This document shows, one piece after another, positions 1-8,555 of a stretch of DNA of 64,000 nucleotides. The DNA is taken from the NCBI GenBank assembly GCA_029975295.1, contig JARKPK010000006.1, positions 1 to 64,000 on the forward strand, written 5' to 3'. Source of the stretch: Thermoguttaceae bacterium (GTDB taxonomy: Bacteria; Planctomycetota; Planctomycetia; Pirellulales; Thermoguttaceae). A program made the translations under genes and the position numbers. How positions within the stretch are numbered: the first letter of the stretch is position 1; each line of letters starts with the position of its first letter. The notes beneath the pieces are model-generated. The model searched no databases. It was not told the origin of the DNA and saw only the letters and a list, made by a program, of their open reading frames with translations.

Positions 1-1
1 C

Positions 2-664
2 GAGACGGGCTATCACACCTTCCGCGTCGGTTGCTACGCCGAGATTGTCGCCCGGCATTTGGGCATGGGCGTCGATTTCTGCGCGTTGATCCGCGACGCC
101 GCCACGCTGCACGACATCGGCAAGGTGGCCATTCCGGATCGCATCTTGCTCAAGCCCGGCAAGCTCGACGAGGCGGAGTTCGCCGCCATGAAGCGCCATT
201 GCGAATATGGGCGGAACGTGTGCGCCCCGCAACAACGCCCATCGCTGCCGTCACTGCCGACGATCAGCCATACCGCCTTGGGCAGGCACATCGCGGGAAC
301 GTGCAGCTCGCCGTTGATGCGGATGGCCGCCACGATCGCGTTCACGCATCACGAACGCTGGGACGGCACCGGCTACCCCTCCGGATTGAAACAACGCGAA
401 ATCCCCATTGAGGGCCGAATCACCTCCGTGGCCGACGTGTTCGACGCCCTGACGACCACGCGGCCGTACAAGTCCGCTTTCAGCATCGATCATTCGCTCG
501 ACATCATTAGCCAGGGGCGGGGCACCCAGTTCGATCCGGAAGTGCTCGACGCGTTTTGGGCGGGCATCGAGCAGGTGCTGGCCGTTTACTACCAGTACAA
601 TCCGGAAGCCACCGCTTCGAGCATCGCTTGCCGCGAGCCGGCATGGATCGGTTCGGACATTTGA
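2..664 (+). CDS. HD-GYP domain phosphohydrolase (partial, 5' end outside window)
   Basis: The frame is open from base 2, so the N-terminus lies outside the window; 220 residues are visible. They form an HD-GYP domain, the family of metal-dependent phosphodiesterases that degrade cyclic di-GMP in the cytoplasm. The metal-binding HDIGK lies at visible residues 37-41, the IPD..LLKPGKL stretch follows, and HHERWDGTGYP is at 116-126. These are the diagnostic motifs and look intact. The missing part could carry a receiver domain, as is common for this class. Compared with the usual family pattern there appears to be an extra stretch of about 24 residues (bases about 212-283) between EYG and RHIAG. 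A receiver-GGDEF gene follows 28 bases downstream on the same strand, so the two probably share a transcript and have opposing activities on the same second messenger. Confidence 0.9.
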   Translation, partial: ETGYHTFRVGCYAEIVARHLGMGVDFCALIRDAATLHDIGKVAIPDRILLKPGKLDEAEFAAMKRHCEYGRNVCAPQQRPSLPSLPTISHTALGRHIAGTCSSPLMRMAATIAFTHHERWDGTGYPSGLKQREIPIEGRITSVADVFDALTTTRPYKSAFSIDHSLDIISQGRGTQFDPEVLDAFWAGIEQVLAVYYQYNPEATASSIACREPAWIGSDI

Positions 665-692
665 CATTGTGCAATGCCCCGGGGGCAACGCG

Positions 693-1664
693 ATGAGCGA
701 AGATGTAATCCGCGGCGCGTTCGGTCTGATCGCCGCCGAAGAAGGACCGCCCGCTGAAGACTGCTGGCGCCGCGTGCTGCTGGTGGACGACGATCCGACG
801 ATCCTCCGCTTCGTCGGGGCCGTGCTCAAAAGCGCGGGTTACGAAGTATGCACCGCGGCCGATGGTCTCGAGGCCGTGGCCGCCATCGAGGAAGTCGCAC
901 TCGACTTTTTGATTACCGACTGGCGCATGCCCAACTTCGACGGCATCGAGTTGTGCCGCTGGGTGCGTCAGGCTCGGCTGCCCCATTACATCTACACGAT
1001 CGTGATGACCGCCCGGAGTGAAGTCCGGCACATGGTCGAGGCGATCTCTGCCGGGGCCGACGACTTCTTCCCCAAACCCGTCCGCCCCGGCGAACTGCTT
1101 TCGCGCATGCAGGCGGGCACGCGGATTTTGGAGCGCGAGCGACGTTTGCTTTTTCTTTCGCGCCACGACGAATTGACCGAGCTCTACAATCGCCGCGCAT
1201 TCTATGCCGTCGGCCGCGAGCGATGGGAAGAGACCGCCGCCACAGCCGCGCCGCTATCCTGTGGGATGCTCGACCTGGATCACTTCAAACGCGTCAACGA
1301 CGAACTGGGCCATGCCGCGGGCGACAGCGCGTTGGCCGCCGCGGCCGCGGTGCTGCGTCAATCGTTGCCCGAACGAACGATCGCCGGACGGCTCGGGGGC
1401 GAAGAGTTCTGCGTGCTTCTGCCCGAATACACGCTAAGCCAAGCCTGCGCCTGGGCGAACGCCTTGCGCAACCGCCTGGCCGAGGCCGTGATCTGTTGCG
1501 AGGGCGGAACCTTGTCGATCACCGTCAGCGCCGGTGTGGCCGAACGGACGCCCGACACGGCCAACTTCGAACAACTGCTCGATCGCGCCGACCGCGCACT
1601 GCTCCAAGCCAAACAGCAAGGCCGCAACTGCGTCTGCTGCTGCGGCCCGAGCGACTGCGGTTGA
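693..1664 (+). CDS. Response regulator with GGDEF domain (diguanylate cyclase)
   Basis: This 323-residue protein has an N-terminal receiver domain (about residues 25-145) with the acidic pair DDD, the phospho-acceptor Asp in LITDWRMP and a conserved Lys in FPKPV. A GGDEF domain follows (about 170-310) with the active-site signature GGEEF and the LDLDHFKRVND metal and substrate motif. It should make cyclic di-GMP from two GTP when the receiver is phosphorylated. The RxxD inhibitory site usually found five residues before GGEEF is not present (the sequence there is ERTIAG), so classical product inhibition may be absent. I chose the ATG at 693; an in-frame GTG lies at 669. The C-terminus ends in a short cysteine-rich run (VCCC). 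It sits just behind the HD-GYP gene, which points to a local cyclic di-GMP switch. No cognate histidine kinase is visible. Confidence 0.93.
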   Translation: MSEDVIRGAFGLIAAEEGPPAEDCWRRVLLVDDDPTILRFVGAVLKSAGYEVCTAADGLEAVAAIEEVALDFLITDWRMPNFDGIELCRWVRQARLPHYIYTIVMTARSEVRHMVEAISAGADDFFPKPVRPGELLSRMQAGTRILERERRLLFLSRHDELTELYNRRAFYAVGRERWEETAATAAPLSCGMLDLDHFKRVNDELGHAAGDSALAAAAAVLRQSLPERTIAGRLGGEEFCVLLPEYTLSQACAWANALRNRLAEAVICCEGGTLSITVSAGVAERTPDTANFEQLLDRADRALLQAKQQGRNCVCCCGPSDCG

Positions 1665-1858
1665 CCGGCGCGCTTGTCCACCTTCTTCCGCCTGAACGCC
1701 GCGGCCAGCGGCTGAGCGGGTAGGAAGACACGCATTGCCCGCGTCGCGCCGCCTGCTTGGCCCGTGAGCGACCCCAACGCAAAGGCGCGAAGATGTTCAC
1801 CGCGTGAACGCGCCGGGAGGGAAGGCGGCCGAGCAACGCGACTCGGCAGAGCAACGGC

Positions 1859-3349
1859 TTATCGCAGCAGCGCGGTGAATCGTTCGTAGGCCGCGTCCCA
1901 CGCTTCGCCCGGTTGCGGCTCGAAGGTTTCCACGGCGAAGCTGCGCGCGATGATCTCGCGGGCCTCGGGAATCGAGCTAACCGCCCCAGCGGCAATCGCC
2001 TGCATCATCACGTTGCCGATGGCCGTCGCCTCGACCGGCCCGGCCACCACCGCCCGGCCGGTGGCGTCGGCCGCCATCTGGCACAAGCGGCGGTTCTTCG
2101 TGCCGCCGCCGACGATATGGATCGTTTCGATCCGCTTGCCCGAAAGCTGCTCGCACATCGCCAGCACGTGGCGGAACTTCAGCGCCAAACTCTCCAGCGC
2201 GCAACGGATGACCGCGCCCTGATCGTGCGGCGCCTCTTGGCCGGTGCGGCGGCAGAACTCGCGAATGGCCGCCGGCATGTCGGCCGGGGCGAGGAAGTCG
2301 GGTGCATCGGGATCGATGAAGCACCGCAGCGGCGGAGCGGCCGCGGCCGCCAAGGTCAGGTCGTCCCAACTGAGCGTTTCGCCCGCTTGGCTCCAGATCC
2401 TTCGACACTCTTGCACCAGCCACAGCCCGCAAATGTTCTTCAGCAGCCGCGTGGTGCCGCCCACGCCGCCTTCGTTGGTGAAGTTCAGCCGCGCCACTTC
2501 GTCGTTGATGATCGGTCGGGGCACTTCCAAACCCATCAGCGCCCAAGTGCCCAGGCTGATATAGCACCAACCGCCCGAGGCCGCTGCCGCGCCTCGCGCC
2601 GGAACGGCCAACACGGCGCTGGCCGTATCGTGCGTTCCCGGCAGAACGACCTCCGTATGCGGCAATCCCAGCTCGGCGGCCAAGGCGGGCCGCAACTTGC
2701 CCAGCCGAGTGCCGGGCGGGTTGATCGGCCCGAGGATTCGCGTGGGTAGCCCGAACCGCTCGAGCAGCGCAAAGGCCCAATCGCCGCGCGCCGGGTCGAA
2801 GAACTGCGAGGTGCTGGCGTCGGTCATTTCGTTGCTCCGCTCGCCCGAAAGGAGCCAGTGGAACAAGTCGGGCATCATCAGCAGCGACTGGGCCGCCTCG
2901 AGCAACGAGGAGTTGGCCCACTTCATCGCCAGCAGTTGATACAACGTGTTCAGTTGCATGAACTGCAATCCGGTATGGCGGAAGATCTCTTCGCGGGGCA
3001 CCTCCGCAAACGCGCGTTCCATGGCGCCGTTGGTGCGGCGGTCGCGGTAGTGGTAGGGGTTGCCCAGCAGCTCGTCGTTGCGGCCGAGCAGGCCGAAGTC
3101 CACGCCCCAGGTGTCCACTCCGACGCTGACCAGTTGCCCCTTCGCGGCGGCCGCGGCGGCGCGGATCCCTTGGCGCACGTGCGACCATTGGGTCAGCAGG
3201 TCCCAATAAAGCGAGCCGGCGGCCTCGACCGGCCCGTTCTCGAACCGATACACCTCTTGCAATTCGAGCCGTCCCTCGGCCAGCAGTCCGAGGATGTGCC
3301 GTCCGCTGGAAGCCCCCATGTCCACCGCCAAGAAGATCTGATTGGCCAT
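1859..3349 (-). CDS. rhaB: L-rhamnulokinase (FGGY family)
   Basis: A 496-residue FGGY sugar kinase that would phosphorylate L-rhamnulose to L-rhamnulose 1-phosphate, the second step of rhamnose catabolism. The N-terminus has the ATP-site motif AVDMGASSGR. The stretches VDTWGVDFGLL, YRDRRTNG and FMQLNTLYQL match the RhaB subgroup rather than xylulo- or glycerol kinases. The C-terminal half carries GTHDTASAV and the IVGGGTKN nucleotide motif. Length is normal for the family. The start at 3349 (MANQIF) was chosen because the kinase fold begins there; an open frame runs to 3406. No isomerase or aldolase gene is adjacent, so the rest of the pathway must be elsewhere. Rhamnose and fucose use is common in planctomycetes that degrade algal polysaccharides. 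Confidence 0.92.
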   Translation of the reverse strand: MANQIFLAVDMGASSGRHILGLLAEGRLELQEVYRFENGPVEAAGSLYWDLLTQWSHVRQGIRAAAAAAKGQLVSVGVDTWGVDFGLLGRNDELLGNPYHYRDRRTNGAMERAFAEVPREEIFRHTGLQFMQLNTLYQLLAMKWANSSLLEAAQSLLMMPDLFHWLLSGERSNEMTDASTSQFFDPARGDWAFALLERFGLPTRILGPINPPGTRLGKLRPALAAELGLPHTEVVLPGTHDTASAVLAVPARGAAAASGGWCYISLGTWALMGLEVPRPIINDEVARLNFTNEGGVGGTTRLLKNICGLWLVQECRRIWSQAGETLSWDDLTLAAAAAPPLRCFIDPDAPDFLAPADMPAAIREFCRRTGQEAPHDQGAVIRCALESLALKFRHVLAMCEQLSGKRIETIHIVGGGTKNRRLCQMAADATGRAVVAGPVEATAIGNVMMQAIAAGAVSSIPEAREIIARSFAVETFEPQPGEAWDAAYERFTALLR

Positions 3350-3459
3350 AATCGAACCCGCTGGAAAGAGGGAATAACAGGGAAGAACGCCGACCGCACC
3401 GCACAAAACCGCTTGGCTGCCGCAGGCGAAATGCGCACGACGGCCTCTGGCTTATCGGC

Positions 3460-3481
3460 CCGGCACCCTCGGGGCTGCCGG
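3460..3481. other. Strong stem-loop upstream of rhaB
   Basis: CCGGCA (3460-3465) pairs perfectly with TGCCGG (3476-3481), and the inner CCC/GGG can extend the stem. It lies about 110 bases before the rhaB start, in the 3350-4061 gap. No U-run follows, so it does not look like an ordinary terminator. The same gap also holds a perfect 8-base inverted repeat, GTGGCCGA at 3557-3564 and TCGGCCAC at 3614-3621. Function unknown. Confidence 0.4.
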
Positions 3482-3694
3482 TGCTCGGCCGAAACACGAC
3501 CAATTCGTTGCCGAGGCGTTCCTATCGTGTTCGTTGCTTCTGAAGCGGTCAAGTAGGTGGCCGAAAGGAACAACGCAAAGGTGGCTGGGGCGTTTCCGAA
3601 CCACGCGAAGCGCTCGGCCACAGCGGAACGAGGTCCCGTTGGCGGCGTCAGGCATAGTGCTGCGGGATCGATCCGGCTGCGGCCGAAGCGATAG

Positions 3695-3723
3695 TGGACT
3701 GATATTAGCGATTTAGTTATAAT
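3695..3723 (+). promoter_or_regulatory. Sigma70-type promoter, probably for the Rrf2 regulator
   Basis: A perfect -10 box TATAAT (3718-3723) lies 17 bases after TGGACT (3695-3700), which matches four of six positions of TTGACA. It is the best housekeeping-type promoter in the 3350-4061 gap. It lies about 340 bases before the only plus-strand gene downstream, so the transcript would have a leader of roughly 330 bases. I see no convincing gene inside that leader; a 97-codon frame at 3742-4035 has no recognisable features. Confidence 0.5.
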
Positions 3724-4061
3724 TATAGTGCCGATGGTTCGTTGGATAGGTTCTTTTTGGTTCGGCTGCCTACTGTTTTCTTTGGGGGGAGTTGTGCAAC
3801 GGGGCCGACCTTCGATTGGCCTGGGTTGTCGGGATCAGCGCGAGCCCGCCGTTGCGGTGAGTCTCTAAGGATTATTAGGTCGGCAGTCGTGGGCCTGGGC
3901 GGGCCGAATCATTGGTTGTGCGTCGAACGCCGGCAGCGCTACTTGCCGGGGTCGGTCGCTGTAATGCCGGCGATTTCGCCTTTTTTTGCAAACCCGGGCC
4001 TATCGGCGACGGGGATTTTCGGCCCCTTGGGGTGATGACCCTGTCGCGGGAGTACGCGTTG

Positions 4062-4493
4062 ATGAAGATTTCGGCCAAGACGGAGTACGCGTGTGTGGCC
4101 ATGCTGGAGTTGGCGGCCCACTATTCCACCGGTCAGCCAGTGCGGGTGCGGGGGATCGCCGAGCGCCACGGCATACCGTCGCGTTTTCTGGTGCAGATTC
4201 TCTTGCAACTGAAAGGCGCGGGCTTGGTGGCGAGCGTCCGCGGTGCAGCGGGGGGCTATCGGATGGTTCGCCCGCCCAACGAAGTGTCGTTGGGGCAAGT
4301 GATGGAGGCGATCGACGGCAACGGGGAAGAGGAGATCAGCACGGCCGCTTCGCCCGACTCTTCCGTCGTGCGCGTGTTGATGGACACCTGGCGCGACGTT
4401 CGCGCCATCCAACGCGAAGCGCTCAACAAGATCTCGCTGGCCGAATTGCTGGAGCGGGCGAAGGATCAAGAGGGCCAGATGTTCTTCATCTGA
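4062..4493 (+). CDS. Rrf2 family transcriptional regulator
   Basis: A 143-residue winged-helix protein of the Rrf2 family. The opening MKISAKTEYACVAMLELA is the classic family start, followed by the recognition region ..IAERHGIPSRFLVQILLQLKGAGLV and the wing SVRGAAGGYRM. Rrf2 proteins are dimeric DNA-binding regulators; IscR and NsrR bind an Fe-S cluster through three cysteines near residues 90-105. That region here (GNGEEEISTAASPDSS) has no cysteine, so cluster binding in the IscR manner is unlikely and a CymR-like, cluster-free mode is more plausible. The ATG at 4062 was preferred over one at 4035 because it matches the family start. The gene is preceded by a long leader and is convergent with dapA. 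The target genes cannot be told from the context. Confidence 0.88.
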   Translation: MKISAKTEYACVAMLELAAHYSTGQPVRVRGIAERHGIPSRFLVQILLQLKGAGLVASVRGAAGGYRMVRPPNEVSLGQVMEAIDGNGEEEISTAASPDSSVVRVLMDTWRDVRAIQREALNKISLAELLERAKDQEGQMFFI

Positions 4494-4545
4494 GCGGGCT
4501 TTCGCGCTTCCGCAGTCGCCGAATCCGTTCTTTCTCGCACTTGTC

Positions 4546-4570
4546 GCCCGGCTGAGAACCGCTGCCGGGC
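4546..4570. terminator. Hairpin between convergent rrf2-like gene and dapA
   Basis: GCCCGGC (4546-4552) and GCCGGGC (4564-4570) form a perfect 7-bp stem with an 11-base loop in the short gap between two convergent genes. There is no clear U-run, so it may act as a weak or factor-assisted terminator for both sides. Confidence 0.4.
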
Positions 4571-4584
4571 TCTAAGCGGCGCGA

Positions 4585-5475
4585 TCAGCTCAGCAGGCCG
4601 TACTCAGTCAGCGTCTTGCGGAGTTTCTCTTCTTCGGCCGGGCCCAAGGGGGTCAGCGGCAGGCGGAGTTCGCCCGTGTCGCGGCCCAGCAGTTTCATCG
4701 CCGCCTTGATGGGTATCGGGTTGGTGGACAACCCGAGCATGTCGCGGCAGAGGGCGAAGAGTTTGTAGTGCCAGCGGCGCGCCTCATCGAGGCGGCCCGC
4801 GTCGAACGCGTCGCAAAGGGCTTTCATGTCGGCGGGCACGATATTGCCGACGACCGAAATCACCCCTCGCCCGCCGATGGCCAGCAGCGGCAGCGTCAGG
4901 CTGTCGTCGCCGCTAAGCAGCGTGAGATCCGTGCGGGCGATGATTTGCGACGCCTGATCGAGCGAGCCGGTGGCCTCTTTGACCATCGTGATATTCTTGA
5001 ACTCGGCCAATCGGACGATGGTTTCCGGCTCGATGTTCTTGGCGGTTCGGCCGGGGATGTTATAGACGCAGATGGGAATCTCGACGGCTTGGGCCAGCGC
5101 CTTGAAGTGCTGGAAGAAGCCCTCTTGGGTGGGCTTATTGTAGTAGGGGGCGACGACCAGCGCGGCGTCGGCGCCGCGTTTGGCGGCCCATCGCGTCAGC
5201 CGCAGCGCCTCTTCCGTGCAGTTCGATCCCGTACCGGCCATCACCTTGATCCGCCCGGCGGCGGCCTCGACCGAAGCGGCGATCACCCGCTCGTGTTCGG
5301 CGTGCGAAAGCGTTGGGCATTCGCCGGTGGTGCCCACCGGGCAAACGGCCGTGGCGCCCGCGGCGATCTGAGACTCGATCAATCGCTGCAACGCGTCGGT
5401 GTCCACCTGACCGTCGCGGATGGGCGTGATCAAGGCGACGTTCAGTCCGGCGAAATCCTCACTGCGTGTGGCCAT
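4585..5475 (-). CDS. dapA: 4-hydroxy-tetrahydrodipicolinate synthase
   Basis: A 296-residue TIM-barrel aldolase that condenses pyruvate with L-aspartate semialdehyde, the first committed step of lysine and diaminopimelate synthesis. Diagnostic motifs are present in order: ALITP at the N-terminus, the [11 protein letters not shown] loop, the catalytic Tyr in VYNIPGRT (about residue 137) and the Schiff-base Lys in MVKEATGS (about residue 164), followed by the LLSGDDS loop. Length is normal. It is divergent or unlinked from other lysine genes; pdxJ lies 113 bases upstream on the same strand, so co-transcription of the two biosynthetic genes is possible. Related lyases such as NanA share the fold, but the GTTGE and YNIPGRT motifs together favour DapA. 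Confidence 0.95.
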   Translation of the reverse strand: MATRSEDFAGLNVALITPIRDGQVDTDALQRLIESQIAAGATAVCPVGTTGECPTLSHAEHERVIAASVEAAAGRIKVMAGTGSNCTEEALRLTRWAAKRGADAALVVAPYYNKPTQEGFFQHFKALAQAVEIPICVYNIPGRTAKNIEPETIVRLAEFKNITMVKEATGSLDQASQIIARTDLTLLSGDDSLTLPLLAIGGRGVISVVGNIVPADMKALCDAFDAGRLDEARRWHYKLFALCRDMLGLSTNPIPIKAAMKLLGRDTGELRLPLTPLGPAEEEKLRKTLTEYGLLS

Positions 5476-5588
5476 AGCTCGTGTTCCGGTGAATCAGAGA
5501 TCAGCACCCGTGCGGTGCGAAAACGGAGCGTGTCGAACCCACAATCATTCGAACCAAGAAGCTGTTCGGCGTTTGCCGCCTGCGGGCG

Positions 5589-6302
5589 TCAGCCGGCGAT
5601 CAAGCGTTTCATTTCTCGAACCGCGGACTCCATGCCCACCCACAGGGCGCGGGCGACAATCGCATGTCCGATATTCAGTTCGTGCATGGCTTCGATGGCG
5701 GCGATCGGGCGGACGTTTTGGTAGTTCAGTCCATGGCCGGCGTGCAACGCCATGCCGGCTTGCCGCACCAAGCGGCCGGCGGCGACCAACTGATCGAGTT
5801 CCGCGGCCCGCGCCGCTCTGCGGGCCAAAGCATAGCGGCCGGTGTGCAATTCCACCGCGTCGGCTTCGAGCCGAGCCGCGGCTTCGATTTGCTTCGGATC
5901 AGGATCGAGAAACATGCTGACGGCAATGCCCGCGTCGCGCAGGCGGGCGACCGAGTCGCGCGCCCGAGTTCCCAAGGCCGTCAAATCCAAACCGCCTTCG
6001 GTGGTCACCTCGTCGCGCCGTTCGGGCACCAGGGTGGCTTGATCGGGCTTCACCCGACAGGCGATTGCGACGATTTCATCCACTGCGGCCAGTTCCAGGT
6101 TCAGTTTCACCGTTACTGTCTGCCGCAGTAGTTGCAAATCGCGGTCTTGGATATGGCGGCGATCTTCCCGCAGGTGGATGGTGATGCCGTCCGCTCCGCC
6201 CAATTCGGCCAACACGGCCGCCCAGACAGGGTCGGGCTCGTAGGTGCGCCGCGCCTGGCGGACCGTGGCCACGTGATCGATGTTGACGCCCAGCTCAGCC
6301 AT
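5589..6302 (-). CDS. pdxJ: Pyridoxine 5'-phosphate synthase
   Basis: A 237-residue TIM-barrel enzyme that closes the pyridoxine ring from 1-deoxy-D-xylulose 5-phosphate and 3-amino-2-oxopropyl phosphate in the DXP-dependent vitamin B6 pathway. Characteristic runs are [15 protein letters not shown] at the N-terminus, [13 protein letters not shown], the phosphate-binding VSMFLDPD region, VELHTGRYA, and [11 protein letters not shown] near the C-terminus. The start at 6302 ([10 protein letters not shown]) is where the family begins; an open frame extends to 6341 without homology. The enzyme normally works after PdxA, which is not in this window. It lies divergently from the small helical gene at 6493. 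Confidence 0.96.
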   Translation of the reverse strand: MAELGVNIDHVATVRQARRTYEPDPVWAAVLAELGGADGITIHLREDRRHIQDRDLQLLRQTVTVKLNLELAAVDEIVAIACRVKPDQATLVPERRDEVTTEGGLDLTALGTRARDSVARLRDAGIAVSMFLDPDPKQIEAAARLEADAVELHTGRYALARRAARAAELDQLVAAGRLVRQAGMALHAGHGLNYQNVRPIAAIEAMHELNIGHAIVARALWVGMESAVREMKRLIAG

Positions 6303-6492
6303 GAGACTCTTCCGATCGTAACGAAACCCCCGATTATACAACCACTTTTTCCACCTTCAAGCGGCCATTTTCGCGTCGGCCTCGGGCCGTTCGCTTTGGG
6401 GGCAGGGGTATATTTGAATCGAAGCCGGCCGCTTTGCGCTGCCACTCCGGCGCTTTGGCCGAGTTGCGCCCTTTGAAGAATTGAGCGTGGTC

Positions 6493-6831
6493 ATGAATTG
6501 CTCCGTGTTGGCCCAACGTGTCGAATCCCTTCATCCCGGCGAAGACGCCCGGGAGGTCGCTCGGCTTTGTTTGTTGCTCTACAACGCGGCTGCGGATCCG
6601 GCCCAGTTGGCCGACGAGCAGCAGCTCGACGAGCTTTGGCGGCAGGTGGCCGCCCGGCTCGAAGCCGCCCGCGACCAGCATGCCGCCATGACCGAAGAAC
6701 TGGAAACGCTGGCCCAAAGCGATCTGAGCCGGCTGTCGATCGACCAGGTTTGGGTGTTGATTCGCGCGATCAAGGTGCAAAGCCAGGTGTTGCAGCTCTA
6801 TTTGGGCGAAGCAGCGGCGCCGACCGCCTGA
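6493..6831 (+). CDS. Small alpha-helical protein of unknown function
   Basis: A 112-residue acidic protein with no family I recognise. It is predicted to be almost wholly helical, with heptad-like stretches (AARLEAARDQHAAMTEELETL and QVWVLIRAIKVQ), no signal peptide and no membrane segment, so it is likely a cytoplasmic coiled-coil or helical-bundle protein. The ATG at 6493 was chosen; a TTG lies four codons upstream. It stands alone between divergent pdxJ and the convergent GH71/99-like gene. Codon use resembles its neighbours and no opposite frame is better, which supports it being real. Confidence 0.6.
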   Translation: MNCSVLAQRVESLHPGEDAREVARLCLLLYNAAADPAQLADEQQLDELWRQVAARLEAARDQHAAMTEELETLAQSDLSRLSIDQVWVLIRAIKVQSQVLQLYLGEAAAPTA

Positions 6832-6930
6832 CGTGCCGCCTCGGCCCCACCGGCTTGATTTGGCAGGCCGGGCCGAACGGAATCGTGCAACGCCCTCTCC
6901 ATCGCCAGGTGGCCGTTGACGCCGCTTCGA

Positions 6931-8349
6931 TCACTTTCGAGGATCGCGGTTCTGATGCTCGCGCTTGGGCATGTCTGCCGACAATAAGACCCGGTGGTGG
7001 AAGGCCTCGGCCGCTCGGCCGGTGAGCCAAAGGTAGTGGTCGCTGGGCAGGCCTTCGTAGGTTAGAAAAGGGCTTTCGCCCACCGGCGGATCGTTGGTGC
7101 ATTTGAAAATGGCGGTCGCTTCGTCCATCTCATCGAACATGGCCACGTAAACGCTGCGGCATTGGGCCGAGGCGGCCTCGACGAACTGGCTCCACAGGAA
7201 CTGCCCGCCGCGACGGGGGATTTGATCGAGGGACGCTTCACGGCCGCGCGATTTCATCAGGTTGTGCCAACTGAAACCCGGGAAGACCACAGGCAAGTAT
7301 TCGATCTTCCGCTGGCGGCACCATCGGATATCCTCGGTCGCCACTTGCCGCCAATGGCGTTGTGCGGCCTCGGGCGAGTTGTATCGGCCGACGGTCCAGG
7401 GGCTGACTACGTCGCACCGAGCGATCACCTCGTGCAGCTTCGGCTCGGCGATCGCATCGCGGTGCAGGTTTCGCCAGTAGGCCGGAACGCCCACGATGAC
7501 AGTGCAACGACCGCCGGGCGGGTCGTTGTGGAAGAAGTCGATCAACTGCGCCCATTGCTCCAGGTTCGGCGCGCGATCGTTGAAGCCGCAGCCCCAAAGG
7601 GCCACCACGGGTCGGCCGCCGTGATGAAGATAGGCTGGGTCTTTCTTCCCCTCGGGCCAAAGCCAGCGGTGCAGCGAGCGCCAGTCTTCGCCAATGCGGT
7701 CGAACTCGTTTTCCTTGATCCCCGACAAGTCGTACATCACCGCCCATCCGCGGCCGTGCGCGGCGGCGGCGTCGCGGCAGTGGGAGAGCACGGCGTTGAC
7801 TGAACGGAGTTGATCGGGCGTTCGCAACGTGGTGACGAAGCGCTGGGCCATCGCGACGTCGATGCCGTATTGCCGCATCCATTGGAAATGCCGGTCCACC
7901 GTCTTCGGGTGGAACGAGCTGAACACCTGCGCGGTCGATCCGTCGGCGTGGCGAAAGGGGGTGTCGAAGCGTTCCTCGGCGGCAAGCTCGCGGACATCGG
8001 GCCAAAGATCGATGCCGCAACGACCCGGGCCGAACTTCCCTCCGCTGCCGTAGTGGTGCCAACCCATCTTGCTGCCGTCGCCCTCGCAACGGAACCATCC
8101 CTGATAGCCGACCAAAACCTTGCCTTCGATGCTGCTGCGATCCACCACGGCGCTGCGGTCCACCACATCGGCGGCCGCCGTGGCGGCAGGCGACGGGCGC
8201 TGGGCGTTGGTGGCCGAAGCGGCAGTGCCCGAAGCAGCAGCGCCCGAAGTGGAGGGGCGATCGGCGGCCTGCGCGGCGGCCAAAGCGGCCAGTGCCGGGA
8301 GGTATAGGGCCGCAAGAAACACTCGATTCCAAACATCTATTCTGGGCAC
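6931..8349 (-). CDS. Secreted glycoside hydrolase, GH71/GH99-like
   Basis: A 472-residue exported protein. A hydrophobic signal segment (VFLAALYLPALAALAAAQA) is followed by an Ala/Pro/Ser-rich linker to about residue 75, then a TIM-barrel-like domain beginning VLVGYQGWFRCEGDG, typical of the family often labelled xylosidase/arabinosidase and grouped with GH71/GH99. Near the C-terminus MFDEMDEATAIF contains an ExxE pair that may correspond to the catalytic ExxE of GH99 endo-mannosidases; this is an inference from the motif. GH99 enzymes act on alpha-mannans, but the substrate here is unknown. The start is a GTG with a good Shine-Dalgarno sequence (GAGGA). It lies divergently from mfd and is the first of several exported carbohydrate-active-like genes. 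Confidence 0.82.
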   Translation of the reverse strand: MPRIDVWNRVFLAALYLPALAALAAAQAADRPSTSGAAASGTAASATNAQRPSPAATAAADVVDRSAVVDRSSIEGKVLVGYQGWFRCEGDGSKMGWHHYGSGGKFGPGRCGIDLWPDVRELAAEERFDTPFRHADGSTAQVFSSFHPKTVDRHFQWMRQYGIDVAMAQRFVTTLRTPDQLRSVNAVLSHCRDAAAAHGRGWAVMYDLSGIKENEFDRIGEDWRSLHRWLWPEGKKDPAYLHHGGRPVVALWGCGFNDRAPNLEQWAQLIDFFHNDPPGGRCTVIVGVPAYWRNLHRDAIAEPKLHEVIARCDVVSPWTVGRYNSPEAAQRHWRQVATEDIRWCRQRKIEYLPVVFPGFSWHNLMKSRGREASLDQIPRRGGQFLWSQFVEAASAQCRSVYVAMFDEMDEATAIFKCTNDPPVGESPFLTYEGLPSDHYLWLTGRAAEAFHHRVLLSADMPKREHQNRDPRK

Positions 8350-8450
8350 CGCTTTCCTCGATTTCTCTTTCTGTTCGGTTAGTTTCGATTTCTGTCGCCC
8401 GTTCCTGATTCACGCTGTATGGCGTTGACAACGGGATTGGGCCGCAGGCC

Positions 8451-8478
8451 GCGACAGCGGAAGGGCGATTTCTACAAT
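8451..8478 (+). promoter_or_regulatory. Possible promoter for mfd
   Basis: TACAAT (8473-8478) is preceded by GCGACA (8451-8456) with a 16-base spacer; four of six positions match TTGACA. It lies 77 bases before the mfd start in the divergent gap. Confidence 0.35.
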
Positions 8479-8555
8479 ATCATTTACCGACACGCTGCGG
8501 TAGAATGCCGCACGGCGTCGGCAGGTGCGGACGGATCGAGCCGGCGTGGAGAACC

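Noticed and set aside
3742-4035. A 97-codon frame in the leader of the Rrf2 gene
   Set aside because: No ribosome site or family features, and the sequence looks untranslated; kept only as part of the leader description.
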